Assembly: GCF_964275005.1 (NCBI RefSeq)
Contig: NC_092685.1
Span: forward strand, 29,658,682 to 29,722,681
Origin: Diadema setosum
Taxonomy: Eukaryota; Echinodermata; Echinoidea; Diadematoida; Diadematidae
Length of the DNA: 64,000 nucleotides
Direction: 5' to 3'
The notes beneath the pieces are model-generated. The model saw only the letters and a program-made list of their open reading frames with translations, was not told the DNA's origin and did no database searches. How positions within the stretch are numbered: the first letter of the stretch is position 1; every line of letters begins with the position of its first letter. Below are positions 11,903 to 23,534 of this stretch, in pieces. Position numbers and translations under genes: made by a program.

Positions 11903-12177
11903 CCACTAGGCCTGTAAGTTCAATGTGGCATCAGCCAACAACTGTTGTAGTTTTCTTATCCAGCGTTGAAGTCACATTACTTAAACCGAAATTTTAAGAA
12001 TCTATCTATCGGACATTATTTTTGTCTATTTTTCCTCTACACTTACCGATGTGTTCCTTTATCAAATACGCCTGCGTTTACTGAATCCACATATATAGGG
12101 GCAAATTACCAGCCTTTAACCACGAATCCAGCTCATTCGTACCTATACAATGGCCCTCTTGATGTTAAAACGTCCTC

Positions 12178-12543
12178 TTTAAAGGGGAAGGCTAGTAACT
12201 GATCAGTGGGAATCAGTGGAAATGCTGGGGGATGATTGTTCCAATCCTTATGGGATTCATTCAAGAGTTCATTGTATATCTATTGTTGTGTGAAAATGAT
12301 TTGCTTCAGAATGGTCTCATATTCAAGTAATGTGCAGTTTAATGCTTCCAGGTAAGCGTCTCTGGTCAGTGACGGAGCATTAATCTGCACATTACTTGAA
12401 TATGAGACCGTTCTGAAGCAAATCATTTTCACACAACAATAGATATACAATGAATTCTTGAATGAATCCCATAAGGATTGGAACAATCATCCCCCAGCAT
12501 TTCCACTGATTCCCACTGATCAGTTACTAGCCTTCCCCTTTAA
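12178..12543. mobile_element. 366-bp near-perfect palindromic TTAA element (family 2)
   Basis: Begins TTTAAAGGGGAAGGCTAGTA and ends in its complement. The arms of about 170 bp match almost base for base, including GGGGGATGATTGTTCCAATC and GAAAATGATTTGCTTCAGAA. The short unpaired centre lies near 12345-12380 (GTAAGCGTCTCTGGTCAG). A single arm of the same family recurs at 45150-45301. The TTAA border and full palindromy suggest a foldback MITE mobilised by a TTAA-specific transposase. Confidence 0.88.
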
Positions 12544-12988
12544 GTACGCCTATAAAGAGTCAACACGTCCCTATAGTAGAGTGATGAATATCACACCCAA
12601 TGCAAAAATGACAAGTGTGCGTGCTGTAGCCGTATAGCTTTAACCAGTCAAGTCCTAGGGTAACTAGCTCCAGGAACCATCACCTTGCCCTCATTACCTG
12701 AATTCTAAATTCAGCTATGAATTTTCATTGCGTAAACGTCCTGGAGAGAGACTAGATGGCATTGATGATATTCATAAAATCTACACAAATTCAGAAAAAA
12801 ATAAACAATTTTAAAGAGAGAATGTGGACCAGTTAAAAGTTAGTCTCAGTAGAAGTAGGACTATGTATAGAAAGGAGCTACTTGCCATATATAGGATGTA
12901 TAGTTTGCGCGTAAAATCTTGAAATTCCATTTGTGTGTCTTTGTGTGTGTTTTTAGAGAGAGAGAGAGAGAAAAAAAAAACACGTTTG

Positions 12989-13349
12989 TTAAAGGTCCTG
13001 TTTACCTTTGGGAGTGCTCAGTCATTTAAAAAAATGTTCAAGATATCACATCTAATGCATATGTGCAGGTCTGTTGTATCACAAAACACCCTGCCATGTA
13101 AAATTTTCACAATGAAGCCTAAAATATATCAGAGATATCAGTATTTTTCTCATTATACCATTACTGCAGACGGTTTAGTCTGGAAACATTTTCTATTATA
13201 ACTATTATTCCCATTTTGTGTATTTCAATATACTTAACATCGATTATATGTATTCACATTTTTACAGTGGTTGTTTCAATCCCTAAGTCACATTTTAGAA
13301 CTAAAGCTGGATTTTTGTTTCATCTGCAAATGATAAATTATGCCTTTAA
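12989..13349. mobile_element. TTAA-bordered MITE family 1, forward copy
   Basis: Borders TTAAAGGTCCTGTTTACC and AATTATGCCTTTAA. Reverse-complement relative of 11538-11902 and direct relative of 5523-6231. The open frame 12935-13201 lies mostly inside it and is not a gene. Confidence 0.85.
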
Positions 13350-16300
13350 AGTAGACTATACAACGAGAATGTAGCATAAAACAAAACTAAATTGTGATTT
13401 CTTGCACGTGACGGGTTAATACTGCTGCTGTAGGCCTATACCTTGACGTCAATCACAAACCCCCCCCCCCCCCCCTTCAAGTCAGGCTGGTGGATACCAA
13501 CTATCGCAGCTATCTACTTATATGTCAATTGGGTGTAATATTGAGATTTACTATGTATCCCAGTTAATGAGCTGCCAATAAAACAAATTTGTGTGATCAG
13601 CATTCGTGCCTTATCTGTGTCAACAGTTCGGAATGTGGATAATGACCGTCTGTCAAATTTAATTTCGTAAGGTTAAACACTTAAGAAACTAGAACTAATG
13701 GAGTGTAGTACCGGTGTCACGTGCCAGTGACAAAAAAAAAGGGAAAAGAAAAAGAAAACAACAACTTGACACACTCGCTAGGTAGCGTCAGGTGGATGAG
13801 AAGCAAGTTTCCATCACTTTGGTGGTTGTTGTTGTTGTTATTGATGTCGAAGTTGAGTGTGCGTGTATATGTGCGTGTGTGTGAGTGCGTGTGTGTATAC
13901 GATGAGCATGGATAATTTAGGCATGCTATCTCCTAACCATATCTGTTTTCATGTCACGCAAGGGGCGGACATTCGGATGACTCGCACGATATTTTGTTTT
14001 TGTTTTCAGCCACTCTCTATAACATTTTTGTTGTGTGTTGTCGCTTTCATATTCCATCGTATTAAAGGTGGTTGCTAAGCATCGTTGCATTTTCTCTAAT
14101 TAACTTTTGGCAACGTGGTCTATAGCAACGGTTTACCCGTTATTGTCTGTTAGTTTGAACGAGTCTGGTGAAGTTACATTGACCTACTTATAAATACGTG
14201 TAGATACATGTGTTGAGCTGGGTTTCGATAGAATAGATTTGGGGTGGGGGTGTGGGTGGGGAGGAGTGCATAACCTAAGTAGTTAGACAACTTTACCGAA
14301 AAACTCAACCGTCTTGCATACGTATATTCATCATCTTTAATCCTCTTTTCCCCCGTTTTGTAGTTTGGTAATTGGAATAACTCGTGCCAGACTTCAAGTC
14401 GCAGCAAGGGCCCTTCATTTTTGTGATTATTGAGAAGTCTTCCAGTTGCATTGAGACACAAAGGTCTTGCGGTAAACCGCAACAGACGTATTTCTATCGT
14501 GTTAATGAAATGTATACTGTTATTTCACCGTTTGCAATATATCTGCCACTGTTTTGGAAATGAAAATGGAAATGAATTAATGGAAAACTGAATGTTGTAA
14601 CATAGAGGAGGATTAGAGAGAGGTTCATACCCTTAACAACCACCACCACCACCACCACAAAAAAAAAATAAATAAATAAAGAATCTAAGTGAATTATTAG
14701 GGGGACCAAACGAGACAGTGGTAAGGACGAGCAGAGAGATATCAGGGAGAGCAGGGGGAGGGGAGGGTATATGGGATGGAGGGAGGGGGCGCAAGAGAAC
14801 GAGGAGGGGGAAAGGGGGGGGGGGTGAGATATGGCCTGTGTTGGGACTGCCATAATGCGACGTGACTGAGGCTTCCACAATTTAACACTGCAGGTGACGC
14901 AATCAGTCACACATCGATTTGGCATGCCGATAGCCCCCAAACTTAAAGAGCAGGTATCATTATGTGGAAATTAACAACGAGATTTTAGAGCATGCAGTCT
15001 AGCGGACAGGATGAGCGTGGCCAGCCGGCTGTGAGGAGATTAGGGGGAACACTAACCCATCTTAAGTCCAGCCAGTACCTCCTTGACATTGCAGACTTTG
15101 TCAAAGCGGTATAGAAGCTGTGACAAAACTGATCATTTTTTAATCATAATATTCATGACATAGAATCCACACAAACATAGATTCAATAACCAACTAGGCA
15201 CACAACTCCTATTCTTCATAATAGGCCTACGCTTAAAAACTGTAAAAGCGGCATAGGGTAATATCTATTTTTAAAGAAAGAAAAAGACAGAGCAAAGCTT
15301 GGGGTGAAGAGGCTTTCAAGTTTTTGTTTTTGTTTTGTTATTTGTTTGTTTTTCATTGAACTGTACAACCAGGGTTCCCACCTCCCTGGCAGTCCAGAGA
15401 TGTAGTTCGCTCCGGTAGCCAGGTTGCGCCAGCCGTTGTCTCCTACCTCATGCGGCGCTCGTTAGTAATAATATCATTTCGATTATGATGCCTCGTGGCC
15501 TTGCTCGAGCCAAGCGGGAAACAAAATTTGGCCCGTGAACCTGGATGACAAGCGAGTTTGTGTAGGCCACTCGCAGGCTGTCTGCTGATGAACACAGTGC
15601 CAATGACACGCTTGATCAACACGTACGAGTTGTCATTTATTGCTTGTGAGAGCACCCTACTTTGTTCCTCCTTTATCATTAGTCATGACTTCTGATCCAG
15701 TCACGTCCAACAAGCAATTGCCAGAAGTTACACCTGAAAAAGCACTAAAAAAACATTAAAAAATGTTGGGTTGCATCACTTTCTTGTTCCAAGAAAATGC
15801 TGGTATTACCACCATCGCTCAATTTCTTCATTTTATTTGTTTAAAGTTTATGTCTTAATTTATTCAATCATCAAACATCTTTGTCGATTGCAACATTAAC
15901 AGTAGAGACAAGTTTGCAACCAATTCTCAAATCTTCACATTAATTTTCTTAATTAACTACACAACCAAGTCCTATCACGCAGCACATTTCCACAACTACA
16001 TCTGTCACTGTTGTACGTGTCCCTCTGATCTGTATTACCAATATATCTATATCTTCCTATATTCCATTGTTATATCTCCGTATTTGTCTCCCTGTCCATG
16101 GATGCATCACTATAATATTGAATTTGATAACATAATAAAGTCAGTGTCCCTTTCACTTACAGTAGCCCCGCATTAGCCGTGGAGTTAATTTGAACGAAAG
16201 TGCATAAATTAACCAAGAAGGCCGGATGCATTAGCAAGCAATGTGTATACTGTTTTTTATAGGCATCCAACTGATAAAGTATTCATGGAATTTGCTCATT

Positions 16301-16500
16301 TTGTTCTCCTTCTTTCCAATACAGGAGAAAAAAAAAAAAAAAAAACCAAACTCCAACTCCTGGCAAAGTATCTCCGAGCATTTCAATAGATTCTACAATT
16401 TTTGATCACACGTGGACATTGTGGCCAACAGCCTGTATACGTGTTTATCATTCTTGGCACGGTGAAGTGAACAACCATTGAGCATTATATTACAGTGATA
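13350..16500. other. Gene-free stretch with simple repeats
   Basis: Poly-C at 13461-13476, GTT and TG repeats at 13822-13895, a (CCA)n run at 14638-14657 next to an A-tract, and a G-rich purine tract at 14700-14825. The minus-strand Pro/Ser-rich frames at 14494-14940 come from that tract. A degraded micro-palindrome-like string sits at 15371-15390 (see rejected list). No exon supported. Confidence 0.4.
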
Positions 16501-16501
16501 C

Positions 16502-16532
<31 letters not shown>

Positions 16533-16852
16533 ATTTTAAATCCCTATTGGCAAACGTGGTTGCTGCATGGATTGAGTTCTTGTGTGCGTTTGTGTGTGTG
16601 TGCTTTGGGGTTTTTATGTCAGTTTCTTATTTTGAACATGATAAACTGTGTCTTTTCTTATAGTCTTTTGCTATAGATATTTGAAATTTTCATGAAAAAA
16701 AAAACGCTAAAAATTGTGCGCTCAGTAATGAAGGAATCTGACTGTAGCGCCCTCTATATATATATTTCCCGACTTTAGGCCAAAAAAAAAAAAAAACAAT
16801 GGTTTGTTTGCCCTTCGCGACCGACCGAAAATCACGGAAATTTCGGGTCGCG

Positions 16853-16883
<31 letters not shown>

Positions 16884-17270
16884 CTTTCAAGTTTATTTTT
16901 TTTCCACAAATTTCATCTTCTACAAATTTGTGAATGGTTTTAAACCCAAAATTATCAATTTTAAGCTAGAGAAAGAATTAAAAAAAGTCTAAAAATGTTG
17001 TTGTTTTTTTTCATCTCATCGACCCGTCGTAATTGTGTTCGGGCCGCGCGAGTCCACAGGCTACGTTTTACAGCATGCATTGCATGCTACAATGTAGCTA
17101 CCTTTTTGGCTCACATGCGTGCACGCGCACGAAATCCAATCAATGCATGTATATTATTATGCACTTGGTACAGGGCTGCACACTGTCGACCAGTTATTCG
17201 CGCGAGCTTTCGCATTGGCGCTGCTCACGCACTGCCATGCCATGCGATACATGATTCGTTTGCTTGCGAT

Positions 17271-17456
17271 TAGTCTGGCTTCCAGACCCTCTGCCCATAC
17301 TATTTCGCTATCCATGATACTGACGCCCTCAACGTCGAAAACTAGTATAGTTTAAGTTGATTTTCTCGCGCCTTCGGCAAAGGCGGCGACTTCGTCGCGG
17401 GGCGGCGACTTCGTCGCCGCGGAGTCCAGTTGGCAAAGGGTCTGGAAACCAGACTA
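17271..17456. mobile_element. 186-bp MITE with 9-bp TSD (Mutator-like)
   Basis: Terminal inverted repeats of about 25 bp begin TAGTCTGGCTTCCAGACCCT on the left and TAGTCTGGTTTCCAGACCCT on the right (reverse-complemented). The 9-mer GCTTGCGAT flanks it at 17262-17270 and 17457-17465. A 9-bp duplication is characteristic of Mutator-like elements. The interior holds a GC-rich hairpin (GGCGGCGACTTCGTCGC, repeated). It sits inside the larger element 16800-18446 and is therefore younger. Confidence 0.85.
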
Positions 17457-18137
17457 GCTTGCGATCGGCGGTCATGCCAGACTAGAAGCGCACGCATTTC
17501 TGGGTCATTCTTTACTCACGATCCGATCCCGGCTTCGCAGCAGCGTGGCAGTTGACATGTTAGAACTAATTTACTTGTGTCGATTTTTAGAAAAGTAAAA
17601 ACATATTCGATATTCAGCGATACAGTAAATGGATCTGATTGCGTTCAGTTTCATTTCACACAGTCATTTCACAAATGAATATTTTCATTCGTTCAGAATG
17701 ATCTCACAATGAAGATAGGCGCAAAAAGGCCTTGACCACCAAGAGCAGGTTACGCAGCAAGTTCGTGCGCTGATGTTTAGAAAAAGTCACAAACGCATTT
17801 GATACAATCTGATTTTGTTCATTATCATTTTACACTAATTCACAAACAAACATTCTAATTTTTTCCTGTCTTTATTTTTAAATTTCTTGTGCAATAAATA
17901 ATGCAAATTAAAAAAAAAAATATTAATCTGTAAAATGTACATGGGGGGGGGGGGACATCCATAAAAAACAAGAAAATAAGTTTGCAAGTCATTTAATGTT
18001 TTTTTATGTTGTCGTTGTTGACCGGTAAATTTTCTGTTCGGACCTGTAAAAAAATCGGTAAAACGGGGCATTTACCGGTCCGACAGAGACAGGTCGGACC
18101 GGCAGAAAAAATGGGTTAGTGTGCAGCTCTTCACAAG

Positions 18138-18425
18138 ATGGCTGCTTTTGCAGCATCCGTTACCAGCTGTCATGGCACCAAAACTGTTTGGAGTTCAGTT
18201 GCCAGCATCTCACTGGAAGGTACTTTTTTGGAGCTGTTTGCAAAATTTAACAAAGATGAACGTTATAAGTGTTTGTCAGTAAGTGTTTCTGCCTCGCGTA
18301 CCGGGCCCTGGCAAGACGTAAATTTGAATGAATCTCTTGGAGTTTTGAGTGCATTGACATGGAAAAAAGGTACCCTGTATTTAAAAAAAAAAAAAACCCG
18401 ACCTACCGACCCTCTTGGGTTTTGA
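18138..18425 (+). CDS. Short ORF inside the TIR element, unknown protein
   Basis: An open frame of 95 codons starts at an ATG in the context CACAAGATGGCTGC, a good match to the YY1/TISU start element. The first 80 residues look protein-like (MAAFAASVTSCHGTKTVWSS at the start, TGPWQDVNLNESLG near residues 55-68). The last 15 or so (KKKKTRPTDPLGF) are translated from the A-tract and right terminal repeat of the element and are unlikely to be native. I do not recognise the family. It may be the first exon of a transposon-encoded protein, or a captured host exon. No splice donor was identified with confidence. Confidence 0.4.
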   Translation: MAAFAASVTSCHGTKTVWSSVASISLEGTFLELFAKFNKDERYKCLSVSVSASRTGPWQDVNLNESLGVLSALTWKKGTLYLKKKKTRPTDPLGF

Positions 18426-18446
18426 CAATTAAGGGCAAACAAACAC

Positions 18447-20553
18447 TTTTTTTGGGGGGGGGGGGGGCCTTATCATCAGTATACTTAGTATGCGTAATTT
18501 ATATTCTGTGGGCCTACTGTATTTCCAGCATTACAACAAAATTTCGGTAACAGATCAACACCTGGAGTACCCATGACTGAGTTCGTGAGAAAATATAGAA
18601 TATCTTGAGCTTTAGTCTATAGGGGTCCCCAAATATGAATTTAGTTAATTCATCACTTTAAGAATTTGCTGTCATAAATATTAATTCTTTACACCGATGT
18701 AAGGACTGTCAAATTCTGTAATAAAAAGTATTATGGGACGCAATCACATATGTGTGATACCTCCTTGCTTAAACCAAAGTAGGAAGCAATTTGCAATACT
18801 GACTCTGGAAGATAAGGGGAGGCGATGGTTCATTACGTTCTTATTTATACAGTCCCGTCCGCTGATTTTAAGTATGATATACTGTAGATTAATTTCATTC
18901 ACTTGAATCATTCTTGAATGGAGTACACCATGAACACACTGCGACTAGTTACAAGACATGAAAAACATGTATGTCACATCCGTCGCCGAGTACAGCGGTA
19001 AATTTTTCCAGGGTGCCTCACAATCGCCTCTGGGTAAACGAGTTTAATTTGTCTGCTAAGTATCCCATTACGACCTTGAATAGTATATAGTGACGCATTG
19101 ATCTCTTCGATCATCTCGACAGGTTTCAAGCGACAATAGGCCCATGTCCCCGCGAGGCCCTCACATTGCATTTCACCCTTTCTATTTGGAAAAAAAAAAA
19201 GAAATTATGAATTAAAAAAAAAAAAATCTGAGTTAGTCTGTCTCCAAAGAGTTTTGATTTCGTTAACATCTAAAAGTCAAACGATTGCTAGTCATGAAGA
19301 CCTCCCGACCTTTCTGACTGAAAAATAAGGATGATTTGGCTCAAAAGTAGGAAAGAAAGAGCAGTTCCCATAGGAGTGTGTAATAAATTTATCAAGAAAA
19401 CTAGGAAACTCCTATTGAAATATGAGCTAAAAATGGTCAAAATTCAGATTCTTTCCTTCAAATTCAGAATGGTTGGGAGGTCTGGTCATGGTAAATATCG
19501 CAAATGCTGCCATCTGACTCTTTATTAAGATGTGTTATTTTGTAGATTTCAATTAGCGCGACATGTTACCACATCTTGCGAATGAAACGGAGGTATAACT
19601 GAGCGGCGAGAATCTGTTCAGTAATGCTACACGATTACCGGCCTATGAAGAGATTACTATCTTTTACACACCTGCATAATAGGACGATAAGAAACAATTG
19701 AACTGTTTCAAAGATCTTCGCTCTTCGCGCATGGAGGGGAGTATAAACTTCGGCATTGTGCTTGATTTTTTTTTTTACATTTCTCTAATGCATCACTCAG
19801 TGGTTACCAATCGCTTTGTAATGTATATAATAACCAGTAATAGCAGCAAAAGTATCAACCAAGAGCTCCAATTGCACCGACAAGAAACTATCTTTTAGGT
19901 GTCTTCAAACTACGATAGGTTTATGAGAAAAGACACACGATGAGTTCATTTTGATGGTCTTAACAAAACACCCCACAAGCGATTTCAGTATTCGTCATCA
20001 TAAAACCACTGTTTGGGATTTTGGTTCTCTGCCAGTTATCTCGGTGAAGAAAAAAAAAACACTTATCGTCACCATGGCAACATGCAGTCGTCTGGCAGGA
20101 TTGCTGAGCAACTGTTCCCTCGTCCGTTCATTCTGATATGTTCGAAAAGAACGCCTGTTTCAGTATAAGGACCCACAAAACGGCCATGACAGCAAGATTG
20201 TGAGCATCTTCCACGTAATCGATTTGGACATAAATCCCTGAAACAGCACTAACGAGGGTGTTTTCGCCTCTGCTGGCTTGTTGCAGTCATTCTTTGTAGG
20301 GACGAATTACTGTCGCTAACAGAAAGACAAAGAGGAGATAAAGCCTATCTCATCCGACATGAATGGTGGTTAACCCAATGAAATTGAGTAAAAAAGAAAA
20401 AAACAGACAAACAAAGCAAAACAAAACAAAAACAAAATGTGTTGTTACAAAGTGTCATTCAAAACTTTGCTTATCATGATCCAACTGTCGCGTTACATCT
20501 ACAACTAAATCACTGAGACAACTTTTTTTTTTCACCATCTCCTTGTAGGTTCA
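18447..20553. other. Gene-free stretch
   Basis: A G-run at 18455-18467 and several A-tracts. Short open frames (for example 18974-19171 minus, 19951-20136 plus) have no motifs or convincing splice sites. Confidence 0.4.
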
Positions 20554-20560
20554 GTCCTAG

Positions 20561-20577
20561 CATGGAGCAGCTCCATG
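20561..20577. mobile_element. Micro-palindrome E1 (17 bp), 7-bp TSD with one mismatch
   Basis: CATGGAGCAGCTCCATG is the shortest member. It is flanked by GTCCTAG (20554-20560) and GTCCAAG (20578-20584), which differ at one base. The right flank is also the left flank of E2. Confidence 0.7.
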
Positions 20578-20584
20578 GTCCAAG

Positions 20585-20608
20585 CAGGGAGGTGGGATCA
20601 CCTCCCAG
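20585..20608. mobile_element. Micro-palindrome E2 (24 bp), 7-bp TSD
   Basis: CAGGGAGGTG and CACCTCCCAG arms (one mismatch) around GGAT, flanked by the identical 7-mer GTCCAAG at 20578-20584 and 20609-20615. It is inserted immediately beside E1 and belongs to the CAGGGAGG subgroup, whereas E1 belongs to CATGGA. Confidence 0.82.
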
Positions 20609-20756
20609 GTCCAAGTGTAGGATACTGCAGTGTGCATTGCGGGGAGGGGGGGGGGGGCGTGGTTGGTAGAGACGAGGGAGAATGGAGAAAGCGATAGGAG
20701 CACGACAGAATACTCTGATCAGGGAGGTGGAAGAGGGACTTTTAGGTCAGAAGCTT

Positions 20757-21165
20757 CATGCAAATAATCCAACCCAAAATGGGAAATGAACAACAAACTG
20801 TGGATAGAACGAATGCGACAGCATTAGTAGAACGCATCAGTGACGTTTGAGGAAAATGACACTATCCGTTCCAAAGACATGTTCAATGCATAATTATATT
20901 CAAGGACTTGGTGCCGCCATTGCTGGACATAAAGATTTGGAGACCAACTTATGATGACAAAGTGTCACAGTCAGACGGCGATATAAAGAAAATACAGAAA
21001 AAATTTCACAAAGTATCACTATCAACTTGTTGCTGACACAATGAAATTGAGGGTAACATTATTCCCCTGCCTTCTGAAAGAGGCAAATTTAGAGCTCTTC
21101 TTATGAAAAACAGAAAAAGATTATGTTGAATTCTCTTGATATTTCCTTTACATCGTTGTTCAAAT
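20757..21165. mobile_element. Diverged relative of TTAA family 4
   Basis: Shares ordered words with the first two-thirds of 54209-54777 (GCATTAGTAGAACGCATCAG, TATAAAGAAAATAC, CAACTTGTTG, ATTATTCCCCTGCCTTCTGA). The borders are degraded and the palindromic second half is incomplete. An old copy. Confidence 0.6.
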
Positions 21166-22845
21166 GTGACACCATGAAAATTAGTGTCTTCTTATCCAGC
21201 GATGAAAATATATTGATTTAACCACCACTTTAAGATATGAGAACGTTTTATATATTAATGTCAAATTTTCTCAACTTCAATGATATGTTACACTCTATAT
21301 CTACATTCACTAGATCCACATGATAAAATTACGAATTAGGGGGTAAATGACAGGCACTGTTTTTAAGGCACTACCAGTATTTATTGTTTTCATTTTGGTT
21401 TTGGGTTTTTTTTTAACTGGAGCCATTGTTAAACATTGTATTTCAGGCGATCAGCTCAATTTGATTAGGCTATCGAAAAAACGGATGGATTAAGTATAAA
21501 AAGACACTTACTAAACAATTTTATCGGTATGTATACAGCGCATAAAGGTTCTTACATTGATCGGAGCAATCCATCTTGCGTATACAGGAATGTGTGGAGA
21601 ACCGTGGCGATTGGTCGAGTTGCTGATATGAAATACTTTATTATAAAAAAACTTCGCATAGCCGATGCCTGCTCATTGTAAGCTCGGCCACTTCAGGCAA
21701 ATCAATTAGCATCGATAACAAGTACTCAACCCTACATAAACAGAAGGTATCACGGCCCTTTTCAGTTTCTGTATAAGCAAAAAACGCCAACCGTAATCCG
21801 ATTTTCCCAGGAAGTCCCGCGTTCCTTTCATCTTCTGACATTTTTTTTTTCAAATACTTTCAAGGAGACTACTGTAGTATGAAGCCTTTGGGCGATCACA
21901 TTCAGATGCTTTTATCTAGGAACAACCCCTTGTCAAAAATAGCCTTAGAGAGCCATTTTCATTTTTTGTCTGTATGCTTTGTGTGTGTGTGTGTGCGAGA
22001 GAGAGTGTGTGTGTGTGTGGGGGGGGGGTTCAGTTTATTTGTTATCAAAGCATTGTATGTCATCTCTCTTTCTTTGGATAAGCCTAACGCATGATGCTCG
22101 AGGTGGCGTAGGAGCTGAGGGGTAGCATATTTAAAATGTAGTAGAAAAAACGAGAAAATAAAAGCGATCTCAACGATTTCCAGATAGGGGTTGGTCGTGT
22201 GTGGCCTGAAGTTTGCACATTAACATGCTGGGTGCATTAGCAGCAAGAACCTCCTCTCTCACCTCAATATGCTTCGGGGGCTCAGGACCATTCTTCTGTA
22301 GTGTCGAGCACATTTGTGTGTCACAATGGTCTGACCTTCAGGCTCTACTTTAATTTTCTGACAAATTTCTTATCTCAGCAAAGGGGGAAAAATTCAATGT
22401 CCTGCGCAAGCCCTGTCCACATTCAACTAAACACGAACGCTTACCACATTTTCATAAGATAATCGTATTTTTTATACCATTTAACCATGGCGAGAAGTTA
22501 ACCCCGCTGCTTTCAGGGGGAGTGTAGTTCCTTACAGAGTTTATACCATGTTAGAGTACACCCAATTCATGTAAACAGTGACTTGTGAGGTAGGCATTTT
22601 AAATTAAAGGTTAGTAGCGACAATGAAACGTCGGTTGTTATGATGGGGAGTCTGACTACTTTGTGTGAGACTCACACAATCACTAACATAGTCTTGAGCA
22701 CAATTTCCTGGCAATCATTTATTGTAACGGATATCCAAGAAAATGGAACAATTACAAAATCAATTCGATTAAAAAAAAAACTCAATTCAGACTACAGGGA
22801 CAAGACATTCTTTCAAACAGTTTATCTTGAATTTCAATCCTGGAC
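21166..22845. other. Gene-free stretch
   Basis: A TG/GA microsatellite with a G-run at 21980-22029. No supported exon. Confidence 0.4.
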
Positions 22846-23000
22846 GACGACGACGACGACGACGTTGTTGATGATGATGATGATGATGACGACGATGACG
22901 ACGAGGAAGATGAAGACTACGATGAAGATGACGACGGGTGATGATGATGATGATGATGATGATGATTATGACGATGACGATGAAGATGACGATGATAATA
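22846..23000. repeat. (GAC)/(GAT) imperfect microsatellite
   Basis: A trinucleotide run that opens a Thr/Met/Asp-rich frame (22640-23023) which is not a gene. Confidence 0.85.
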
Positions 23001-23116
23001 CTATTATCATTGTGTTATTATGATTTTAAGTGATTGATTCTTTTTGTAGGCTTATTTTCATTTGTATTTATTTGTATATTTGAAGAGTAGTCTTGCATTT
23101 GCCTAGGATCTTAAGG

Positions 23117-23534
23117 TTAAAGGGGTGGAATAGTTAGATTGGTGGAGATGAAGATTGGGCTACAGGGCCTAAACTTTTTGCGAATTACCATTTTAATACC
23201 AAGAACACCTTACGAAATAGTACATAGCATACCATTCTACGAGGAATTCAAAGTTTATTTGATGAAAATCGGTTTTGGATTGGCTGGGACATCCAAAAAC
23301 AAAGCAAAACAAAGCGATCGTAATAAAAGGTGTGTCCCCCTTTTTTTAATAGGATTCCTCCATTTTAGATATCTTAGCCATTTCAAAAACCAATTTTCAT
23401 TTTTAAAAATGTTGAATTCCTCTTGGAATTTAATACATCCTCTTTCACATTTCATAAGAGGTTTCTCATTATATCCCCAAGAAATATTAGAAATCTGAAG
23501 TTAGGTCTCAACCAAAACTATACCATCCCTTTAA
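23117..23534. mobile_element. Palindromic TTAA element, family 3
   Basis: Borders TTAAAGGGGTGGAATAGTT and CTATACCATCCCTTTAA. The two arms are inverted copies (GAGGAATTCAAAGTTTATTTG pairs with AAATTTTGAATTCCTC-type words), centred near 23320-23340. Relatives occur at 36280-36672, 44871-45083 and 52947-53342. The overlapping plus/minus frames at 23139-23498 are by-products of the palindrome. Confidence 0.8.

Larger units (their letters stand above)
16800..18446. mobile_element. Putative TIR element carrying a short ORF
   Basis: The ends share GTTTGTTTGCCCTT (left 16802-16815; right, reverse-complemented, 18431-18444). They also share subterminal GGTCG/CGGGT words next to long T- or A-tracts (16852-16880 and 18383-18396). 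The 1.65-kb interior contains CpG-rich unique DNA, a nested MITE at 17271-17456 and a short ORF at 18138-18425. No target-site duplication was visible because A/T tracts abut both ends, so the boundaries are tentative. Confidence 0.45.

Noticed and set aside
14494-14940. Pro/Ser/Leu-rich 148-codon frame
   Set aside because: Created by a purine-rich low-complexity tract and a CCA run.
15371-15390. Another CAGGG...CCCTG micro-palindrome
   Set aside because: The string CAGGGTTCCCACCTCCCTG has matching ends, but the left flank (GTACAAC) and right flank (GCAGTCC) are not a 7-bp repeat and the arms are incomplete. It could be a decayed member, not counted.
22640-23023. Acidic 127-codon frame
   Set aside because: Asp and Met runs come from the GAC/GAT microsatellite.
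23139-23498. 119-codon frame
   Set aside because: Lies within a palindromic TTAA element; the mirrored minus-strand frame is equally open.
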